Part shown: piece by piece, positions 1 through 11,066 of the stretch
How positions within the stretch are numbered: position 1 is the first letter of the stretch
Layout: the number at the start of each line of letters is the position of its first letter
Assembly (NCBI GenBank): GCA_002049455.2
Contig: KV918996.1
Span: 1 to 64,000, forward strand
Direction: 5' to 3'
From: Porphyra umbilicalis
Taxonomy: Eukaryota; Rhodophyta; Bangiophyceae; Bangiales; Bangiaceae
Length of the DNA: 64,000 bases
The notes under the pieces: model-generated
Databases searched by the model: none
The model's input: only the letters and a program-made list of their open reading frames with translations
What the model was told of the DNA's origin: nothing
Program-made: the position numbers and the translations under genes

Positions 1-1067
1 GTCGGCAGCAGACCCCATTGTATGTGGTGTCACGAGGTACTTTTCCCCGATACCTCTGTCTTTCACGGAAGCTGTGCGTTTCTGTTGATCTTGATGTACA
101 GTAGGGCCCCCCTGGCGCTCCCATGGGACTAGTTTGCAGTCTGCGAGTTGCGTACCCGAGGTGAGACGCCAGGCGGCCAAAGGCAGAATTTCCTTGCAAC
201 ACCCTCACCCTCAATGCAGGCCGTCGGCCGCCGGCCACGGTCCAAGCACGATGAGTATCCTAGACTTCTGAGCGTGCCCCCCAGCCTGCCTGTCCGTTCC
301 GACCACGGAAACCTCCCCTATCGCGCCGTGGGACCCGGTATACATCGAAGAGAGCCCCCCGTCACCCGCCACACGAGATTGAGCGTCGTGTATGGATAGG
401 CCTGGCGTCGGTCAGCGGTCGCGGCGGACTGGCGGACAACGGGGGGCCGGGTGCGGCATGAAAAGAGAGAGCGATACTGCATTGCTTTTCCCTGTGGCTG
501 CCCTCCGTGGCGGCCCCCGTAACGTGATTCCGTGGGGCATCCTTTCTACCGCGCGCGGGAGCAGCGGACAAATAGACTCGCGGAGCAGCAGCACGCGCAC
601 TTACTGTGAAGCGTCGACGGGCAGGGATTTGTGAGCTCGCGGCGGGCGTCTTCGTCGGGATCCTGACACGAGCGCAGGCTTGATCGACGTAGAGAAATGC
701 GGCAGTGAAAACGCTCTGGGTAACGCCGCGCGAAGAGGGCTGGACACCTCTCTGTCCGAGTTCCGCGGGGAGCCGCCAAGCTCCGTCCGAGCGGCACCCG
801 AGACATCTTCTTCAACCCTCTTTGCATCGGCCGCAGAGGCCTGCACGGGCCTCGCGCTCCAGTCTCGTCGACTGCGTTAAGCAGACATCGCTTCAGGTCG
901 TCGCATTGTCAGAAGCTGGGTGTGTGCGGGCAGAGCTCCTGCTCTAGGACGCCGACCAAGACGGACAGAAGTAGCGGCAGAACACCTTTTTTTCAATCAA
1001 CTCTGGCTGTGGCGACGCCCGTCGCTGCGGGTTCGCACCCGACCCCTGCCCACACCTGACCGAAGAG
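1..1067. other. no recognised gene
   Basis: Short open frames on both strands are arginine/serine-rich or overlap each other, and none resembles a protein family. I see no tRNA, repeat or promoter motif that I would defend. Confidence 0.5.
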
Positions 1068-1072
1068 AAAAA
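1068..1072 (-). terminator. Pol III T-run downstream of tRNA-Val
   Basis: On the minus strand a TTTTT run lies about 9 bases past the tRNA 3' end. This is the standard RNA polymerase III termination signal and supports transcription of the adjacent tRNA gene. Confidence 0.6.
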
Positions 1073-1080
1073 TAATAGAA

Positions 1081-1171
1081 TACAATCGGTGGGACTTGAA
1101 CCCACGACCTCGCGCGTGTGAGGCGCGCGCTCTCTCTGAACATGTCGGCAAACCAACTGAGCTACGACTGA
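1081..1171 (-). tRNA. tRNA-Val(CAC) with an enlarged D-loop
   Basis: Read on the minus strand this folds as a tRNA. It has an A box (TAGCTCAGTTGG), a B box (GGTTCAAGTCC), a 5-bp anticodon stem CGCGC/GCGCG, a loop CTCACAC with anticodon CAC at 1118-1120 (valine), an AGGTC variable loop and a T stem GTGGG/CCCAC. Six of seven acceptor pairs form (one is G-T); the terminal pair is T-T. The D stem GCTC/GAGC encloses 26 bases (1133-1158) instead of the usual 8-11, so about 16 extra bases sit in the D-loop. No CCA is encoded, as expected of a eukaryotic nuclear gene. A Pol III T-run follows. The extra bases could be an ectopic intron of the kind known from the red alga Cyanidioschyzon; otherwise this is a decaying tRNA copy. 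Isotype and arms are clear, but function is not. Confidence 0.8.
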
Positions 1172-3331
1172 AATGTGACCTGGAACCGGATGTCAGATTG
1201 TTGAATCTACCATAATATTTTTGTATGAACTGCATGTAAGCTACGTCGTTCAATGGTTTTGTATTAGGAGCTTCTTCATGCTTTCGCTGACCTCATGCGT
1301 GGGAGACAATGGCTTCCGGCTCGAAGGCCAGAAACCTCGTTCGTTGTTTCAGTCCCATCCGATATGGATGGGGTCAGAAATGATAAGACCAGCACACGTG
1401 CGTCATCCTTGCTGCACCCCCGCTGCTGTCGAACTATGGCTGCGCTTGTTGTTTTTTTCGGGTGTTTTCGACCTGGACAACCAGTACATGTCCGCGTATG
1501 ATATGTTTCTCTCTTGTTTTGCGGGCTTGTGGTTGCTTTGCAATCACTAGCTTATGTTCGCGCCACGCTCCATCATCTGAGCATAGAGCCGGTGTTCCTT
1601 CCTGCTCGGGAGTCGAGCAGACTACTCAAGAACGTCATCCTGCTGTACTACTTTCTGTTCTCGGATAAGATTAGAATAAAGGTGAGGCCGAACCCATTGA
1701 CCGTGGCAACTGGGCGTTAACTGGAAGCATGGGATCTCTCATGCAAGGAGCGCACGTACTGATGAACAAGTGCGCGGACTGCGGCAGGGGGGCGTGTCGG
1801 TCCTGCTCTCACGAATGACACGCGGCTGGCGACCGGCTACTCAAGGGTCAATCCACCATCAGATGAGTGGCTACTGTACCGCGAGCGGTGCACGAGCGGC
1901 GCGGTGGACGGGATCGTTCTGGTATCCCCTTGTCCAGCAGAGTGTAAGGCAAGACAGCCAAGAAACCACAGAACACGTTTCTTCACAGCACCGCGCTTCC
2001 GTCGGAATTTTGATGGTTGCCATCGATAAGCTGCTTCCATCGTCAAGCGACTCCCGTCGTGGCACGTTTCTGGCGGCGCCACACCAGGCTGCGTAGCGCT
2101 TACTAAAGCCAGGCTCGTGACAATGGCCGATTTCTTGTTTCTGTCCAGATGAGAATCTGTCACGGCTTGTCACGGCTCTGTCACGACAAGAAGACATCGT
2201 GGAGAGCTGCCGCCCCGAATAACCCAACGACCAACCAATGTCTGATAAGTTGCAAAGAAGTACGTCTGAACACAGTGCTAAGGCAAACTGACAAACGAAA
2301 CTCCCCGTGGCCGGTCTACAGCGCCTGCTTTGGATGCGAGATAGCGAATGGACTGGGTTCAATCCCCGTCCCGAGTGCTCTCTCTTGTGACGGGGGTGAT
2401 GGCGGGGCCGTCGCGTGGGTCATCATCCAGGTAGCGCAGATTATGGCTCGACCAGTGATGGGGGCGGGGGCGGCGCGCCGACCAACGGTGTCGCTCCTGC
2501 CTACGGGGGCCGTTCGAAAACTGGCGGTGGTGGCGGTGGTGGGGGCGGCGTGCCAGGCGCAGTGGGAAAATAACATGTCGATGTTATTCTGGATGGTGAG
2601 ACTCAGGTCTGGCCTGAGCGGTCGCTCGAAATGACGCCGTGGCTTTATCTAAGCGTCCTCCTGCGCTCCAGTCGCTTCACGAGCCATGATAAACGCATAG
2701 GAGGACAACGTGAATTGACCACACCTGGCAGCCTCGCTCAGAAGGACTGTGTACGATGCTATGTGTCAATTTTTGCACTGATGCCGTGGCAGCCTGGTCT
2801 TTTTTGTGGAGGCCTGTCTTCACATGCATGTGGTGCTCTTTGACGGTCTGTCGCTTCGCTCAGACTCTGTCTTCCCGCTTTCCTGGGCGCAGAAGCATTA
2901 GACTGCTATGCTCGTTGCCAGCTCTGCCATCCGTGGAAGCGTATCGTATGAGAGGAGCAGTGCATGCCCGTAGCACTGTTGACACTAATGACAGTCGTAG
3001 ACTTGCCAAACAGCCAGTGAAATGCTTGAATATTTCACTTGGCAGGCCAACCAGTTGTCTCTATTCCCTAGGAGCCCCTTTCATAAAAGCTCAACTGTAA
3101 AGCCGCCTGCATGCCCATGTGATTATAATCGTCAGCCCTATGATGTAATAGTATGTTAATCATTAAAATCACCATGATTATCATCAAGAAAACCTTACCT
3201 GCCCCGTCTGGTGTGCAGCGAGGCACTCTGCCCGCGTGGCGAGCTGACTGCAGTCCTATGCCCACCACTGACTCGACTCCTCTGCGGGTCGGTATGTCAT
3301 CGCCGGAATAGATCTCAGTTTGCCGGTATGC
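1172..3331. other. no recognised gene
   Basis: Moderate-GC sequence with open frames up to about 160 codons that overlap on opposite strands and match no family I know. A tRNA-Pro-like patch near 2,310-2,380 was considered and rejected. Confidence 0.45.
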
Positions 3332-3680
3332 AAATCTATAACTAGTAGACGGGAAGGAATGTTTTGAGATTGCCATGCGAAGCTCCTGTGAGATGGCCTC
3401 AGCACGATTCGGAGCATCATGTGCACAACAGTTCCGTGGATCGGCGAATATTCTAGACTTCGTATTTCCTGATTTTCGAGAAACCTCTGTGATTAGGCAG
3501 TTCATCACTACAGTTTCTGGACTCGGTTCTATGGATCATCTTCGGGACTGATTCTGGAATCGTTCTAGAAGCAGTGTCATCCTGTCCCACAGATCATCTT
3601 GGAAACTGTCCTTCAAAAAACATGTGAGGACTTGTGCAACTGATGGTCTGACTGCCTGTTTCGCAAACAATATATCTGCC
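3332..3680 (-). repeat. dispersed repeat R1, copy 1 (main part)
   Basis: Reverse complement of about 350 bases that recur at 10,195-10,544 at roughly 85% identity by eye. Both copies can be read as a short peptide containing FADPRNCCAHD, so R1 may be a fragment of a once-coding element, possibly linked to the copia-type gag next to copy 2. Copy 1 is split by element A; its remaining 34 bases are at 6,584-6,617. Confidence 0.75.
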
Positions 3681-4330
3681 TACAGTCGCTCCATCAAAAT
3701 TCTAGCACACCCGCGGGACGAAAAGTCCAATCGACATCTCACATGTGCCTCTTTTTCTCCCCAATGCTGCCTCTTTTAGACTGGCGCTCTTGAAACTCCC
3801 TCGGACATGACGAATCGACGATTACAGCGGAGGCCCGGCGGGCCTGTGGGACCTGCTGAATAGTGACATGGGGTTTCTGAAACAATGTTTCCGAGACAGC
3901 TGAAGCTGCACCGGATTTTGGAGCTCATGGCACGTCCACTGCACGCGTGGCGCCAGAATGTCGTCCTCGTTCACACGTGTTGGGCACTATCACGCAGGGA
4001 AGCAAACTGCTCCTTCGATAGATCCTCCGACCCTGCGCTCTCATTGGCGCGAGAGTCCACAAGGCACTGCCAACAATCTCGTTGATGTGGTGGACCAATG
4101 AGCGCGCGCTAAAGTGCCTCTATTAACAACGCGTCCTGCAATAGATGCCCAACTTGATACCGGCTCACACGCAGCGGGAAGGCAGGTTTCGACGCAGTGG
4201 GATTCTTCCGTTGGAACACGTCACCTTTTTCGAGAAGGGATCATCACACGCCAGCTGGATGGACACACAAGGCAGCAAAAAACAGCAATGACTTTTCGAG
4301 GGCCTTGTCCGGTCCCCAACGTTGCGGGAC

Positions 4331-4875
4331 CAGGCCCATCGACAAATTCGGCTGTTTCGCCAGTGGCGCGCGTGCCAGGCGTGACACGTCCCGTGTCGAT
4401 GATCATAGCGCGGACCCGGGTCCGTCGCCCACTTCAGCTGACAGCCCAGTGCGAGCAGGATAGAGACCACTAGATCTCGTCCTCCGCGCCATTTCGAACC
4501 GCTGGCAAGTCCATTGCGAAATTATCGGGAATCGCAGCATCTTTTGACCCTATCTTGATCCCTGAACGATGGCCCGACGGTCCAGATCACAGGCCCGTTC
4601 TGGGTCGGTCGAGGTCACATGATCAAATTTGTGACGATCAGAACGCAGATGTCGACCGGACGCCAGCGTCGTCGATTCGGGCCACGTCGCCGCCGCGATC
4701 CGCAGCCGCCCCATCCCCCCCCAGCGCCGGCGCTGCCGTCGCCGCGGCTGCGGCAGCCGCGTCCCTCCCGCCCCTCCCCCCTGCAGCACCGCCCCCCCCC
4801 CCCCCCCCCCCTGCCGCACCGCCCCCCCCCCCCCCCCCCCCCTTCGCTGTTCCGGTCACTTCTGCTTCTCCTCTC
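4331..4875 (+). repeat. element A, left inverted arm
   Basis: About 545 bases that recur in inverse orientation at 5803-6356 with only scattered differences. The inner end is two poly-C runs of about 20 (near 4792-4811 and 4822-4842). A diverged copy forms the arms of element B. Confidence 0.85.
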
Positions 4876-5802
4876 GTCTTGCATTCGTATTTCTTGCTTT
4901 CTTTTTCTTCGGTCATCTGCCTTGTTCTTTGGGCTGTCTCTTTGTGTCGTTGAAATAAATACCTGCTGTTGCTTTTTCTTGTCGCCTCTGCCACTGCTGC
5001 CGTCGTCGATCGGCCTTGTTGGTGCTGATCACCGCCGGTGGCTCCAGGGCATTTTTTATTTTTCTTGAAAGGGGGAATAGAGGTCACGGCGGTGGGGTTT
5101 TGGCGTCTGTGTTAGAGGCAGCTTGACCCTTCACGACTTGAAACAGGATTTTACGCACTGCTGACGGGCGAGAAGAACTGATGCCGGCAGCAAAGAGTTG
5201 CAATAAACTGCAGCGACCGCGAAGTCGGTCCTGTAGCGCCAAAGAAGGACCAAGGCAAGAAATAGCAGGAGCAGCGTGTATTAGTTTCTACGACACAGAC
5301 GGACAGCCCAAAGAACAAGGCAGAAGACCGAAGGAAAAAAAAAGCAAGAAATACTGCTAACATCCAAAAAAAGGCGGTTGCAGAGCGAAGGGAGGCAGAG
5401 CCGACGACACAGCATAGAAATGAAGTCGGAATGTCCGTTTGACAAGCCACGATCGTACTATTAGCTGAGAGGTGCCGCCAGTAACCTTGAGAGCCGATCA
5501 ACGTGTCATGCAGGAGTCACGCAGAGCCATTGCAACCCACAATGAGACTTCCTGAGATTTTTGGGCCTTTTGCTTGGGCCTGAAGACGGCATGGAGAGAA
5601 TTCTGGGCCAGACCTGTGATTTCTCATGAGATCAACAAAATTCTTCAGATTTCTTGAGATCCTGATGTGCGTTTCCAGTGCGCGGAGCTGCATGAGGAGA
5701 CTGCGTAAGGAGCACATACAATTCCTAGCATTTCCATTGGTCCAAGTACGCTGTTGAATGATTGCAACCACCCTCCAACCCCCTTTTTTTGAAGGTCAGC
5801 AA

Positions 5803-6356
5803 TACGAATGCAAGACGAGAGGAGAAGCAGAAGTGACCGGAACAGCGGGGGGGGGGGGGGGGGGGGGGGGGCGGTGCGGCAGGGAGGGGGGGGGGGGGGG
5901 GCGGTGCGGCAGGGGGGAGGGGCGGGAGGGACGCGGCTGCCGCAGCCGCGGCGACGGCGGCGCCGGCGCTGGGGGGGGGTGGGGCGGCTGCGGATCGCGG
6001 CGGCGACGTGGCCCGAATCGACGACGCTGGCGTCCGGTCGACATCTGCGTTCTGATCGTCACAAATTTGATCATGTGACCTCGACCGACCCAGAACGGGC
6101 CTGTGATCTGGACCGTCGGGCCATCGTTCAGGGATCAAGATAGGGTCAAAAGATGCTGCGATTCCCGATAATTTCGCAATGGACTTGCCAGCGGTTCGAA
6201 ATGGCGCGGAGGACGAGATCTAGTGGTCTCTATCCTGCTCGCACTGGGCTGTCAGCTGAAGTGGGCGACGGGCCCGGGTCCGCGCTATGATCATCGACAC
6301 GGGACGTGTCACGCCTGGCACGCGCGCCACTGGCGAAACAGCCGAATTTGTCGATG
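5803..6356 (-). repeat. element A, right inverted arm
   Basis: Inverse copy of 4331-4875. Its inner end is the matching G-runs (about 5847-5870 and 5887-5900). The similarity continues outward to the terminus at 6581 but with indels. Confidence 0.85.
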
Positions 6357-6583
6357 GGCCTGGCCCCCCGACGTGGGGGGCCAGTGTAGGCCCTCAAGAG
6401 CTCTTCGGCGTCATGCGTTGCCGTGTGTGATGGAGCACTCAAAATCTATTGAGCACAGCAGTGGCTTTGAGACTTTTGCTGGGATGCGTCACTCATGTTA
6501 AGCCACGCTTGCAAGAAACCAGGAACATGTGAGACGCACTTTTAATCTCGGCCGAGTTCTAGATATTTTGTGGAACGACTGTA

Positions 6584-6617
6584 TTTCGTCAACAGCGTGA
6601 ACGAAAACTTCTTGACA
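6584..6617 (-). repeat. dispersed repeat R1, copy 1 (distal fragment)
   Basis: Read on the minus strand this matches R1 copy 2 just upstream of its single TA (shared GTTCACGCTGTTGACGAAA). It is the part of R1 separated from 3332-3680 by the insertion of element A. Confidence 0.7.
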
Positions 6618-8939
6618 CTCCCTCCATTGACCAATGATCAACGTGAAATCTGACATATCACTCATGCGACTAGGTGTTCTGGTGCGAGTGCTTCTGACAT
6701 ATGTTGAACCGGGGTATTGCGAGTTCCGGACGCGATGTGCTGGGACATCAGGGGACGAGTTTTCCACTGAGCTTAAAACGATTATACTGCGTGTGAAGGA
6801 GTTCGAATCGTCGATACATGCGGACTGGGTGTGTCCGGGACATGACGATATTCTCGATGTGCCAGCCGACGCATGTTTTCCCAGTTTCCATGCCCTCTCC
6901 GGCGGGCAACAGCGTGTCTGTCGCACGACTCCCAAGTCACATTGAGTATCCCTCTGCACACGTTTCGTGGACCAGGAGCGACGCCCAATGTAACATCTAC
7001 GATCGAGTCCTTGAGGCAGGAATCTAGATCAATCTTGTGCACGCGTTCACTCAACCTATGATGACGATCCCCATGACGATTGTACTTCGACGCCAGGACA
7101 GTCATGAGCACGATCCCCAGGATGATCTGACTCCATCTTCAGGACAGTTCTCAGCACAATACGCAGAACGATGAGAACCAGCGAATCGGAATGATCTTTC
7201 TTGAGTGTTTTGCAGCAACTTCGCCGCACAATTGCCGAATCTGCACGTGCTGGTGTGAAGATGATTTCTACTAAGTATCCGTGCAGACAGTCCTGGAGCA
7301 CTTCTGAAATCCACTGGGGGCTCTGTCTTCAAGATCGAGAACAAGTGGGCATATTCTGATTCCATGATCAATGTGCGACAGTTCTGCGATTCGTCAGTGG
7401 GCGTGTTCGAATCTAGCATCTCTCACTTTTAAAGAATCGGAAACAAAACGCTGTGTCGTCAAGTTGTCGTCAGCCCTGAATGTAGCCCCCATCCTTTGGC
7501 ACCTTCTTGATAGGCGGTTCGAAGTACCAAATAATTGTGCAATTTGGGTGGTTCAAAGGACCACACAAATGCTAGAAATCACAGAGGAAACAGCTGCATG
7601 CGATAAAATCTCTTGGCCTCTGCCACTTTGCGTCGAAGATGCTTTGTTGCATCACGGGACGTTGGCTCGCCTGGCCTCCACCGCCCGCTGCACCGCCCGC
7701 AGTCCCACCCATCTCACCGCGCACAAGACAGAGCAGATGGTCATCAAATCATTCCCGGTCATGGCCGCGGGGGCGTCCTCGTCGCCGGGACGACCAAGGT
7801 CCTGTCCAGGGACGCCGGCGCCGGCCGTGGCGCATCGGGCGACCTCCTCGTTCAGGAGGCCCGTAGCTCGCCGCCGGCGCCCTCTCTATCACTGCCGTCG
7901 CCCTGGTCGTTGCCGGCGCGCGATGCGTCGCATTCAACATCCTCAGTGGCGCCCTCATCGAGAAGCCCCTGTGCGTCATTTTCAGTGCCCCGATGTCCTG
8001 ACAAGTAGACAATATAGGGTTACGCGCAAATGGAGAAAAGTCGTGCAGAAGAGAGAAAAAGCCCCACAGTTCCAGCTCTTCTCCCAAGAACCCTGCAATT
8101 CAACTATTGCAACAGAGGTCCTAATCGGCCTCTGTGGGGTCGTAGAGGCCGACTTAGAACTCTTTTGCAACTGTTTGAGTGCGGGAATTCTGGGAAAACG
8201 GCTGTAGGAGAAAAACAGACTCAAGTGCAGCCCAATGACTCACTCAAGAGCGCATCATTCGGCCGCACATGGCTTCCTCCTTGATTTCTTGCCAATTCGC
8301 AGCGCGGTGATTGGCAGCCACACACAACCATCGCGGCTAACAAAAGACACATGTTGCATCGTGTCAGAGTTGTCACCGTGAACTTTTCACAACGACTTGG
8401 TACGAACACGGTGACGACGCGGACACGGGGAACCTACCATCGGGGGCCGCCGTGCGGCGTGCCATGCGCGGACCTACTCATCCGCACGCGTTTCAAAGCG
8501 GTAACTATCTCCTCTGCATTCCGTTCGAATACCAACCGGGAAGACCTCGGCACCGCAGATATCCCCGGTGCTGGTCGCAACATAGCCGTTGGGGTCGCGT
8601 GGAATTCGCGGATTCAGCCAGGGTCACGAGCGGATTGGAGCGCGCTCTCAGCCCAGTTCTTGGACGTCGGCAACTCTCGTCGCTCGGTTCCGGATTCATC
8701 CCGCTTCAGCTCGGTCGATGGGACTGATTAATTCTTAGCTCAGTTGTATTTCCATTCTTTGACTCTTCAGATCCATGACAGCTGGCATCCACAACGGGCG
8801 TATCAGTGCCATATTGCTGGCTTGAATCCACGTAGAACACGCACGGACAGTCGTCTTCCCAGTATCTCTGCACCTTGTGGGCGACTTGATCTGACCGCTC
8901 GCTAGCAGCTCGGTTTGAGAGCTCAACAAGCTTCATGTT
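6618..8939. other. no recognised gene; one unclassified 278-codon frame
   Basis: The longest open frame, 7371-8207 (+), is arginine-rich in the middle and matches nothing I know. On the minus strand at 7,670-7,990 the frame shows an acidic stretch followed by a helical stretch, with one frame change between them. That could be a decayed coding fragment, but I cannot name it. Confidence 0.35.
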
Positions 8940-9064
8940 CGAACATCGTTTCGACCCTACTCGCTTGCTCGATGAGGCGTCGTCGTCCCTTGTTACCTTC
9001 CTCATGCTCCATCTCACACCATGCCGTCCTACATCACTTGAAGGCGCTCTCCGTGATGGTCCTT
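8940..9064. repeat. dispersed repeat D1, copy 1
   Basis: About 125 bases repeated in the same orientation at 22,926-23,050 at roughly 90% identity by eye. On the minus strand both copies can be read as a peptide around RWSMRK.TRD that differs by conservative changes only (V/I, D/N, D/E, A/S, K/Q). Confidence 0.7.
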
Positions 9065-9530
9065 GTTGTGCGACAAGGACCCAGAAGGGGGCGCACGTAC
9101 AGATGCGCCCCCTCGCCTGGTGTCAGCCGGCGGAATGAGCAACCCCGATCGAACTGAGACCTTGAAGCATGAATAGATTTAGTGCTGACACGGTGGGGTG
9201 CGTGCACGTGGCGGTACGAGAGGCCTCAGGTCGCCTGGCGAAGGCGAAAGGGGTTGCCTGTCGGTCGGTGCTGCGACAGACACCAAGATGAGCAAGCGGT
9301 GCGAGCAAGCGCAGGGGAGGAGTGCGGGCAGGGCGAAGTGCGAGGGGACGGCGAGGTGTCCACTGAGGGCTGCGGGCCCTGCCTTGGCGAGGTTATAGCT
9401 GGCTGCCGCGGGGACTAGTCCCAATGCAGAGAAAGAATGGGATTCTCTATCATCCATCTAGCCCGGGTGGAGGTGCACCACGCGGGCAGCGTGCAAGTGT
9501 GCAGACGCAACACGCGCGGGTGGCGCATAC

Positions 9531-10145
9531 GTGACGAGAGGTTCACAACAGGGTTTGGGCCCAGCCCTACTGCGGCGGATTTCGCACGGACTGACAGAGA
9601 CTCCTTGGGCGTTGTTTGACCGTGTGCGCGGAGAGGCAGGGGACCCGAGGAGTACGGACGCGGTCGCTGACGCGATACCAGACGACTTGCCCGATCTGGT
9701 CCTACCGGCGGTCTTCCACCTGTCAACAAACCAAGGTGCGGCGGACGGGGCGACGCTGACGGGCGACCCTGGAGACACGGTGGTTGTCAGCCACTGAGGT
9801 GGCTTCGGTGTCTGGGACAGCGCGGCTGCGGACACTGGGATCGACGGCCCTCTGGGGCACCCGCACGGGTCCGTGCAAGGCTGTGACCAAATTCGGCAAA
9901 GAGCGACTTTGGTGGGTGGAAGCGACGGGGCGCCGCGTGTGACGGCCAAGCTCGACGCAACCAACTACCTGCAGTGGAGCTATGAGATGGAGCATGCGAT
10001 ACTCTACTGCGACCTATGGAAATTGGTTGCCACCGTGGGCTCGTTGGGAGCAGAGCCCAAACTCAACGAGCCACTACGCAGCGGAGACGGGGCCTATCAT
10101 GGGGCCGCCGAGCCCCTCGGCCACGGTAAGTCAAAAGGGCTTTGA
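9531..10145 (+). pseudogene. copia-type gag remnant
   Basis: One frame of about 204 codons broken by a single TGA at 9795-9797. Its second half contains KLDATNYLQWSYEMEHAIL followed by DLWKLV. This is the 'KL.G.NY..W...ME..L...DLW..V' signature at the start of Ty1/copia Gag polyproteins. No CCHC knuckle, protease or reverse transcriptase follows; R1 begins about 20 bases downstream. CACG|GTAAGT at 10,122-10,131 is a good splice-donor match, so the frame might once have been an exon. Family assignment rests on one motif; decay is clear from the stop and the truncation. Confidence 0.5.
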
Positions 10146-10164
10146 TCTGAAGGGATGGATCGTC

Positions 10165-10544
10165 TAAGAGTTTTTGTTCACGCTGTTGACGAAATAGGCA
10201 GACATTTTGTTTGCGAAAGAGGCAGTCAGACTATCAGTTGAAGCAGTCCTCACTTTGTGTTTGAAGGACAGTCCCCAAGACAATCTGCGGGTCAGGATGA
10301 CACTGCTTCTGGAACGATCCCAGAATCAGTCCTGAAGATGATCCGTAGAACGAGTCCAGAAACTGTAGTGATGAACTGCCCAATCACAGAGGTAACTCGA
10401 GAATCAGGCAATCTCAAGTTTAGGATATTTGCCGATCCACGGAATTGTTGTGCACATGATTCTCCAAATCATGCTGCGGCCATCTCACAGGAGCTTTGCA
10501 TGGCTATCTCAAGATATTCTTTCGCGTCTACTCGTTATAGATTT
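10165..10544 (+). repeat. dispersed repeat R1, copy 2 (uninterrupted)
   Basis: About 380 bases matching 6617-6584 joined to 3680-3332 on the opposite strand. It carries one TA (10195-10196) where copy 1 carries element A, so it serves as the empty-site reference for that insertion. Confidence 0.75.
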
Positions 10545-11066
10545 AGAGCAAGCCCAGCGGTGCGGATTTTGCGACGCAATCGATCGCAAACGTCAGTTCT
10601 ATGGGAAGGGCTCGTTCCCAGCGGTAGCTCCCTAAATGTGGGGACCGCCCCTAAAAACAGGTATGTGTCAGATCCTTCCCTACAACCAGGCCATTTGCGA
10701 TCGAATGTGGCCTATACTGTGGTTTGCGTCCGTCCTTTGCGCCCATTTGCACGTCGAAAGCGCACATATTGATCAGATGAAGGCCTCGAGAGATCTATGC
10801 TTTCAGTACTTTGAGTGCCACGACGAAGAGCATCCCCCTGTCGTGTGTGCCTAGCCACACACTTTCAAGAGTGATATTTTCTCTTCGACGCAACGTAGTG
10901 ATACCACGCAGCCCTGTGCGGCTCCAGGAGGATCCCAAGCAGACCGAACCCCACTTTCGTGGCCTTCCTTCCCCCCCCCCCTACGCCCGACGCCACGCTC
11001 CCTATTTTCTCCAAACTGCGACCTCCCCACCCCCTTTTTAGAAGCGGACACCCCCACGTGCCCACC

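Larger units (their letters stand above)
3683..6581. mobile_element. element A: foldback-type long-TIR DNA element with TA target duplication
   Basis: The termini are inverted: CAGTCGCTCCA on the left, and CAGTCGTTCCACAAAA when the right end is read inward. Each end is flanked by TA (3681-3682 and 6582-6583). The uninterrupted target is visible in R1 copy 2, where GACGAAATAGGCAGA at about 10,188-10,202 carries a single TA, a paralogous empty site. Inside are near-identical inverted arms (4331-4875 and 5803-6356), each ending in a C or G homopolymer of 20 or more. A second inverted pair (about 4885-4990 and 5260-5365) lies inside them. No transposase is recognisable, so it is probably non-autonomous. 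A TA duplication suggests a Tc1/mariner-type integrase. The proline-rich frames in the arms look incidental. Element B at 48,977 is the same family. Confidence 0.85.

Noticed and set aside
148-950. Several overlapping 60-90-codon frames
   Set aside because: Overlapping on both strands, with no family signal and no supporting promoter.
2300-2385. Possible tRNA-Pro(TGG): a TTTGGAT-like anticodon loop and a B-box-like GGGTTCAATCCCC
   Set aside because: The acceptor stem pairs only four bases, the anticodon stem has a mismatch, the variable region is too long and there is no good A box.
4555-5090. Proline-rich and glycine-rich open frames in the arms of elements A and B
   Set aside because: They translate the poly-C/poly-G tracts; frames are open in several phases and the similarity between A and B is equally good at all codon positions and includes indels.
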